A program made the position numbers and the translations under genes. This document shows positions 1 to 5,478 of a stretch of DNA of 5,478 bases, in pieces. Location: assembly GCA_019911785.1 (NCBI GenBank), contig JAIOJM010000037.1, positions 1 through 5,478 of the forward strand, read 5' to 3'. Numbering within the stretch: the stretch's first letter is position 1; every line of letters starts with the position of its first letter. The notes under the pieces were generated by a model. That model did not search any database and had not been told where the DNA came from. It saw only the letters and a list, made by a program, of their open reading frames with translations. Source of the DNA: Sulfuricella sp. Lineage in GTDB: Bacteria; Pseudomonadota; Gammaproteobacteria; Burkholderiales; Sulfuricellaceae.

Positions 1-1251
1 AACAAATCCAAAAATGCCCAGGAGGCGCACGAAGCCATTCGACCAACATCGATCCTGCGCACACCGGATGACGTTCGAGCCTTTCTTACCGCAGACCAGG
101 CAAAGCTTTATGAAATGATCTGGAAGCGTGCGCTGGCTTGCCAGATGAGTCCGGCCAAGTTCGACACTGTCAGCCTGGATCTGGCAGTTGCGGATGAAGG
201 CACGCTGTTCCGAGCCTCTGGCCAGACCCTGGTTTTTCCCGGTTTTATCGCGGTTTACCTGGAAGGCGCTGACGACCAGGAGGAGGAAGGCGAAAGCAAG
301 CTGCCGCCGATGGAAGCCGGCGATCAGCTCCCGGTGGACAAACTATACGGCGACCAGCACTTTACCCAGCCGCCGCCGCGCTACACTGAAGCCAGCCTGG
401 TCAAGGATCTGGAAGAGCATGGCATTGGCCGCCCGTCGACTTACGCCAGCATTATCTCGACACTACAGGCCAGGGAATACGTAAACCTCGACAAAAAGCG
501 GTTTTTCCCCACTGACGTAGGCTCGGTGGTCAACAAGTTCCTGACCGAGCATTTCACGCGCTATGTCGATTATGATTTTACGGCCAAGCTGGAAGACCAG
601 CTGGACAGCATCTCCACCGGCGATAAGGAATGGATCCCGGTACTGGCGGATTTCTGGAAGGGTTTTAACCAGCAAATCGAGGAAAAGAAAAACATCGAGC
701 GCAAAGATCTTACCCATGAGCAGCTCGATGAAGCCTGTCCAAAGTGCGGCAAGCCGCTGTCCGTAAGGCTGGGCAAGCGCGGTAAATTTGTTGGTTGCAG
801 CGGCTATCCTGAATGTGACTTTACCCGCAGCATGGACGGCGAGGTCAAGCCGGACGAACCGGTCGTGGTGGAAGGACGCCTATGCCCGAAGTGCGACAGC
901 CCTCTGCACGTGAAATCCGGTGCATACGGCAAGTTCATCGGTTGCTCGGCTTATCCTAAGTGCAAGTTCCTCGAACCCCTGGAGAAACCCAAGGATACGG
1001 GGGTAGCCTGTCCAGAATGCAAAAAAGGCAGCTTGATCGAACGTAAAAGCCGCTACGGGAAACTGTTTTATTCCTGCAACACCTATCCGGATTGTAAATA
1101 TGCGGTCTGGAACCCTCCCGTCGCCGAGCCCTGCCCAAAATGCGGCTGGCCGGTGCTGACCATCAAGACGACCAAGCGGCGCGGCACCGAAAAGGTTTGT
1201 CCGCAGAAGGAATGCGGGTATACCGAACCAGTTGCTGCTGCTGACGAATAA
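1..1251 (+). CDS. topA: DNA topoisomerase I (type IA), C-terminal part; 5' end outside window
   Basis: Type IA topoisomerase, which relaxes negatively supercoiled DNA by cutting and passing one strand. The reading frame is open from base 1 and gives 416 residues before TAA at 1249-1251. It opens with the family motif NAQEAHEAIRPT (window residues 5-16) and contains HGIGRPSTYASII (140-152), both typical of the TopA core. From memory of E. coli TopA (865 residues), roughly 350 N-terminal residues are missing, including the TOPRIM domain and the catalytic tyrosine. The tail carries four four-cysteine zinc-ribbon units: C246/C249/C266/C272, C295/C298/C315/C321, C337/C340/C359/C365 and C378/C381/C400/C405. 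The first three end in a YPxC pattern; the fourth is divergent, with a CPQKEC second half. These domains bind single-stranded DNA in the family. A PPP motif lies at residues 124-126. The ATG at 115 is an internal methionine, not the start. The gene converges on efp and ends 15 bases before a strong hairpin. Identification is firm. Confidence 0.97.
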   Translation, partial: NKSKNAQEAHEAIRPTSILRTPDDVRAFLTADQAKLYEMIWKRALACQMSPAKFDTVSLDLAVADEGTLFRASGQTLVFPGFIAVYLEGADDQEEEGESKLPPMEAGDQLPVDKLYGDQHFTQPPPRYTEASLVKDLEEHGIGRPSTYASIISTLQAREYVNLDKKRFFPTDVGSVVNKFLTEHFTRYVDYDFTAKLEDQLDSISTGDKEWIPVLADFWKGFNQQIEEKKNIERKDLTHEQLDEACPKCGKPLSVRLGKRGKFVGCSGYPECDFTRSMDGEVKPDEPVVVEGRLCPKCDSPLHVKSGAYGKFIGCSAYPKCKFLEPLEKPKDTGVACPECKKGSLIERKSRYGKLFYSCNTYPDCKYAVWNPPVAEPCPKCGWPVLTIKTTKRRGTEKVCPQKECGYTEPVAAADE

Positions 1252-1266
1252 CGGGTTCGTAATGCT

Positions 1267-1293
1267 AAAAAAGGGGCCTGTGGCCCCTTTTTT
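1267..1293. terminator. Bidirectional intrinsic terminator between topA and efp
   Basis: A perfect 12-base-pair inverted repeat has arms at 1267-1278 and 1282-1293 around a three-base TGT loop. The core is GGGGCC/GGCCCC, flanked by six A on the left and six T on the right. Transcribed from either strand, the RNA forms a GC-rich hairpin followed by a run of U, which is the classic rho-independent layout. It lies 15 bases after the topA stop and about 30 bases after the efp stop, so it can serve both convergent transcripts. Confidence 0.93.
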
Positions 1294-1322
1294 ATTGCTC
1301 CGCAACTGCTGTTTTCTGGATT

Positions 1323-1883
1323 TCAGGCCGCGATACGGCGTTTGAACTCACCGGTTCGGGTATCAATTTCGATCTTGTCGCCAATCTCGCAAAACAGCGC
1401 AACCGGCAACTCAAAACCGGTAGCTACCTTCGCCGGCTTCATGACTTTGCCGGACGAATCGCCGCGCACAGCGGGTTCGGTGTAAACGATTTCACGGACC
1501 ACAGTGGTCGGCAAGTCAACAGAAATGGCTTTGTCCTGGTAGAAAACCACTTCGCAAGGCATGCTGTCTTCCAGGTAATTGATGGCGTCACCCAGATTTT
1601 CCTGCTCGACTTCGTGCTGGTTATAATCGGTATCCATGAAGACATACATCGGATCAGCAAAGTATGAGTAGGTCACTTCCTTGCGCTCAAGCTGCACCAC
1701 TTCAAACTTGTCGTCAGCCCGGTAAATAGCCTCGCTGGGGGAGTCGGTCAGGAGATTCTTCATTTTCATCTTGACCACGGACGCATTGCGGCCGGATTTG
1801 GTGTACTCGGCTTTAAGGACCACCATAGGGTCATTGCCGATCATGATTACGTTGCCTGGGCGGACTTCTTGTGCGGTTTTCAT
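1323..1883 (-). CDS. efp: Translation elongation factor P, Arg32 (rhamnosylated) type
   Basis: EF-P binds between the ribosomal P and E sites and promotes peptide-bond formation at polyproline stretches. The 186-residue product has the usual family length and three-domain plan: an N-terminal KOW-like domain (about 1-63), a central OB domain (about 64-128) and a C-terminal domain with the signature [16 protein letters not shown] (about 167-182). The tip of the first domain reads KSGRN, with Arg at position 32. This is the form modified by EarP with rhamnose, as in Pseudomonas and Neisseria, rather than the Lys form modified by EpmA/EpmB in E. coli. The neighbouring earP gene agrees. The ATG start is supported by AGGAAG just upstream and by the standard N-terminus [10 protein letters not shown]. 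The stop is TGA at 1325-1323. Co-transcription with earP, 44 bases upstream, is likely. Confidence 0.98.
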   Translation of the reverse strand: MKTAQEVRPGNVIMIGNDPMVVLKAEYTKSGRNASVVKMKMKNLLTDSPSEAIYRADDKFEVVQLERKEVTYSYFADPMYVFMDTDYNQHEVEQENLGDAINYLEDSMPCEVVFYQDKAISVDLPTTVVREIVYTEPAVRGDSSGKVMKPAKVATGFELPVALFCEIGDKIEIDTRTGEFKRRIAA

Positions 1884-1887
1884 GGTT

Positions 1888-1893
1888 CTTCCT
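1888..1893 (-). promoter_or_regulatory. Ribosome binding site of efp
   Basis: On the - strand the sequence AGGAAG lies four bases before the efp ATG (six bases counted from the AGGA core). It is the clearest Shine-Dalgarno sequence of the three - strand genes and fixes the efp start. The rest of the 44-base efp/earP gap holds a TAATAT sequence, but I find no well-spaced -35 element, so I do not call a promoter. Confidence 0.75.
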
Positions 1894-1927
1894 GCAGAAT
1901 ATTAAAAGTTGGGCGGATCAAAGCCGA

Positions 1928-5468
<3,541 letters not shown>

Positions 5469-5478
5469 TTATGGGTTC

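Noticed and set aside
880..1305. A 141-codon open frame on the - strand opposite the end of topA.
   Set aside because: It is antisense to the zinc-ribbon region and runs through the terminator hairpin; the sequence shows no family features.
1884..1927. Possible internal promoter for efp (TAATAT with upstream TTGATC on the - strand).
   Set aside because: The spacing between the two elements is only 11 bases and no better-placed -35 element is visible.

Overview
The window looks like ordinary chromosomal housekeeping DNA from a betaproteobacterium, possibly of the Gallionellaceae/Nitrosomonadales type (lineage is an inference from protein flavour only). The grounds are a 796-residue GyrB carrying the Gram-negative insert, an EF-P with arginine at position 32, and an adjacent EarP, the enzyme that rhamnosylates that arginine. 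This pairing is typical of betaproteobacteria and some gammaproteobacteria such as Pseudomonas. I see no mobile element, CRISPR array, tRNA, rRNA or sign of recent transfer.

Layout from left to right: the C-terminal half of topA (DNA topoisomerase I) runs on the + strand from the window edge to 1251. It meets a strong symmetrical hairpin with A- and T-tracts at 1267-1293. On the - strand, reading from the right edge leftwards, lie gyrB (5465-3075, complete), earP (about 3136-1928, starting inside the end of gyrB) and efp (1883-1323). The - strand genes converge on topA, and the hairpin can terminate transcription from both sides. No gene-free stretch exceeds 71 bases.

Functionally, two topics are interleaved. 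TopA removes negative supercoils and gyrase (GyrB with GyrA, which is not here) introduces them, so the outer genes form a supercoiling balance pair. The inner genes form a translation pair: EF-P relieves ribosomes stalled at polyproline, and EarP activates EF-P by adding rhamnose from TDP-L-rhamnose to Arg32. The overlap of gyrB with earP and the 44-base gap to efp suggest co-transcription as gyrB-earP-efp, although an internal efp promoter cannot be excluded.

Nothing here amounts to a previously undescribed system. The points most worth a second look are the gyrB/earP overlap with no ATG start available for earP, the coupling of a modification enzyme and its substrate to gyrase, and a triple-proline motif in TopA that could make it a client of the neighbouring EF-P.
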